Assembly: GCF_002797355.1 (NCBI RefSeq)
Contig: NZ_KZ454940.1
Location: 434,001-498,000, forward strand
Length of the DNA: 64,000 bases
DNA from: Bacillus xiapuensis
GTDB lineage: Bacteria; Bacillota; Bacilli; Bacillales; Domibacillaceae
Direction of reading: 5' to 3'
A program made the translations under genes and the position numbers. The notes beneath the pieces were generated by a model. The model saw only the letters and a program-made list of their open reading frames with translations, was not told the origin of the DNA and searched no databases. Each line of letters opens with the position of its first letter. The stretch's first letter is position 1. This document shows positions 63,285 through 64,000 of this stretch, one piece after another.

Positions 63285-64000
63285 TCAAGGCGTAATTGCT
63301 TTCTCAAAATGCGTTAAATCTTCCTCAGCACCAAACACTATTATTTTATCATGCACCTGCAGTTTTTCCTCTGATTTTGGTGTGCCCAGCATTTCATTCC
63401 CCCGGAGAATGGCTACAATGGTCACGCTGTATTGATTGCGGATATCTGTTTCTTTAAGGGAACGGCCTGCAAATGGGGAGCCGGGCTGGATCGAAATTTC
63501 TTCAATATTGTATTCATGGTGGCCGGCTGAAAGCACGCGATCCATGTACTCGACACTGAGCGGCTTCAAAATCGACATAACCATCTGCTTGCCGCCGATG
63601 GAGGATGGATTGATGACTTTCATGGCTCCGGCCATTCTTAACTTCGCGGCTGTCTCATCCCGTTCCGCCCTGGAGACAATCGTTAGCTGAGGGTTGAGCC
63701 CTTTCGCCGTCAGCGTAATAAACACGTTATCTGCATCGCTCGGCAAGGTCGCCACAAGCGCGGATGCCCGTTCAATGCCCGCCGACTTTAAGACCTGATC
63801 CTCCGTCGCATCTCCATGAATACAGCATTCATCAGGCTTTAACAAGCGCCGCAAAAGCTCCTCATCCCGGTCAATAAAAACAGCTTGGATATCTTGCTTC
63901 TCCCTTACATGCGCTAGCACTTGTTCTCCCACTCTTCCAAGCCCGCATACAATAATATGCTGCTGCAAACGCCCCAATTTCTTATTCATTTTCCTCGCCC
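63285..64000 (-). CDS. RCK-domain protein, probably the C-terminal part of a potassium channel cut by the window edge
   Basis: 235 residues visible: TrkA-N/RCK Rossmann domain (HIIVCGLGRVGEQVLAHV, then VFIDRDEELL, HGDATEDQVLKSAG) and TrkA-C domain (SIQPGSPFAGRSLKETDI). It could start at the ATG at 63989, but the ribosome site there is too close and the frame is open to the edge. Single-subunit K+ channels of bacilli (YugO type) have this RCK right after a two-helix pore, so the pore probably lies beyond 64000. A free-standing KtrA/KtrC-like subunit is less likely, since it would be about this length but with a clear start. Confidence 0.75.
   Translation of the reverse strand, partial: ARKMNKKLGRLQQHIIVCGLGRVGEQVLAHVREKQDIQAVFIDRDEELLRRLLKPDECCIHGDATEDQVLKSAGIERASALVATLPSDADNVFITLTAKGLNPQLTIVSRAERDETAAKLRMAGAMKVINPSSIGGKQMVMSILKPLSVEYMDRVLSAGHHEYNIEEISIQPGSPFAGRSLKETDIRNQYSVTIVAILRGNEMLGTPKSEEKLQVHDKIIVFGAEEDLTHFEKAITP

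Overview
This looks like a chromosomal segment of a spore-forming Bacillaceae bacterium. Sporulation and germination genes (spoIIR, spo0F, rsfA, pbpG, cwlJ, gerQ) are interleaved with housekeeping genes in the order of the Bacillus subtilis atp-ywl-ywk-ywj-ywi-ywh-ywf-ywd region. Nothing in the sequence allows a species call. Departures from B. subtilis order (a chemotaxis receptor between rpiB and ywlE, a fused IcmF mutase behind a beta-oxidation cluster, wecB after upp, cwlJ next to gerQ, no gene between spoIIR and ywlC) argue for a genus outside the B. subtilis group. Most genes are on the minus strand. There are no rRNA or tRNA genes, no transposase and no CRISPR array.

Layout. 16-6966: F1Fo ATP synthase operon (atpZ-I-B-E-F-H-A-G-D, with atpC beyond the left edge) behind a strong sigma-A promoter. 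7200-14125: wecB, upp, glyA, ywlG, rpiB, a chemotaxis receptor, the protein-arginine phosphatase gene ywlE and mntP. 14126-17540: an A/T-rich accessory island with several broken genes, one intact two-gene cassette (small membrane protein plus secreted four-cysteine protein) and an orphan small gene. 17543-32875: ywlC, spoIIR, prmC, prfA, a lipoprotein gene, tdk, rpmE, rho, glpX, murA, tal, fbaA, spo0F, ywjG, pyrG, rpoE. A DnaA-box cluster lies upstream of and inside the start of ywlC, and a reiterative-transcription attenuator lies before pyrG. 33082-44195: a fatty/branched acyl-CoA degradation block (fadF, mmgA, mmgB, mmgC, acdA, a TetR regulator, icmF) with a cre site and two related operator-like sequences. 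44408-56985: cardiolipin synthase, argS, speB/speE, pbpG, ywhD/C/B, ywgA, ywfO and a DUF1450 gene. 57200-64000: rsfA, a 4x tandem structured repeat, lipL, pta, hemQ, cwlJ-gerQ, ywdK, ywdI and an RCK-domain protein at the right edge.

How it fits together. PrmC methylates the release factor made by the adjacent prfA. SpoIIR signals from forespore to mother cell. GerQ and CwlJ act together in germination. FadF, the acyl-CoA dehydrogenases, MmgB and MmgA form one beta-oxidation route, with IcmF handling branched acyl-CoA. SpeE and SpeB belong to polyamine synthesis.

The least explained material is of two kinds. The first is the island at 14.2-17.5 kb, whose intact cassette has the shape of a secreted toxin/bacteriocin precursor with a membrane partner. 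The second is two families of structured intergenic repeats: a ~124-bp unit in four tandem copies at 57908-58387 whose stems differ in sequence but keep pairing, and a dispersed 90-190-bp element in at least six intergenic gaps between 37.1 and 61.6 kb.
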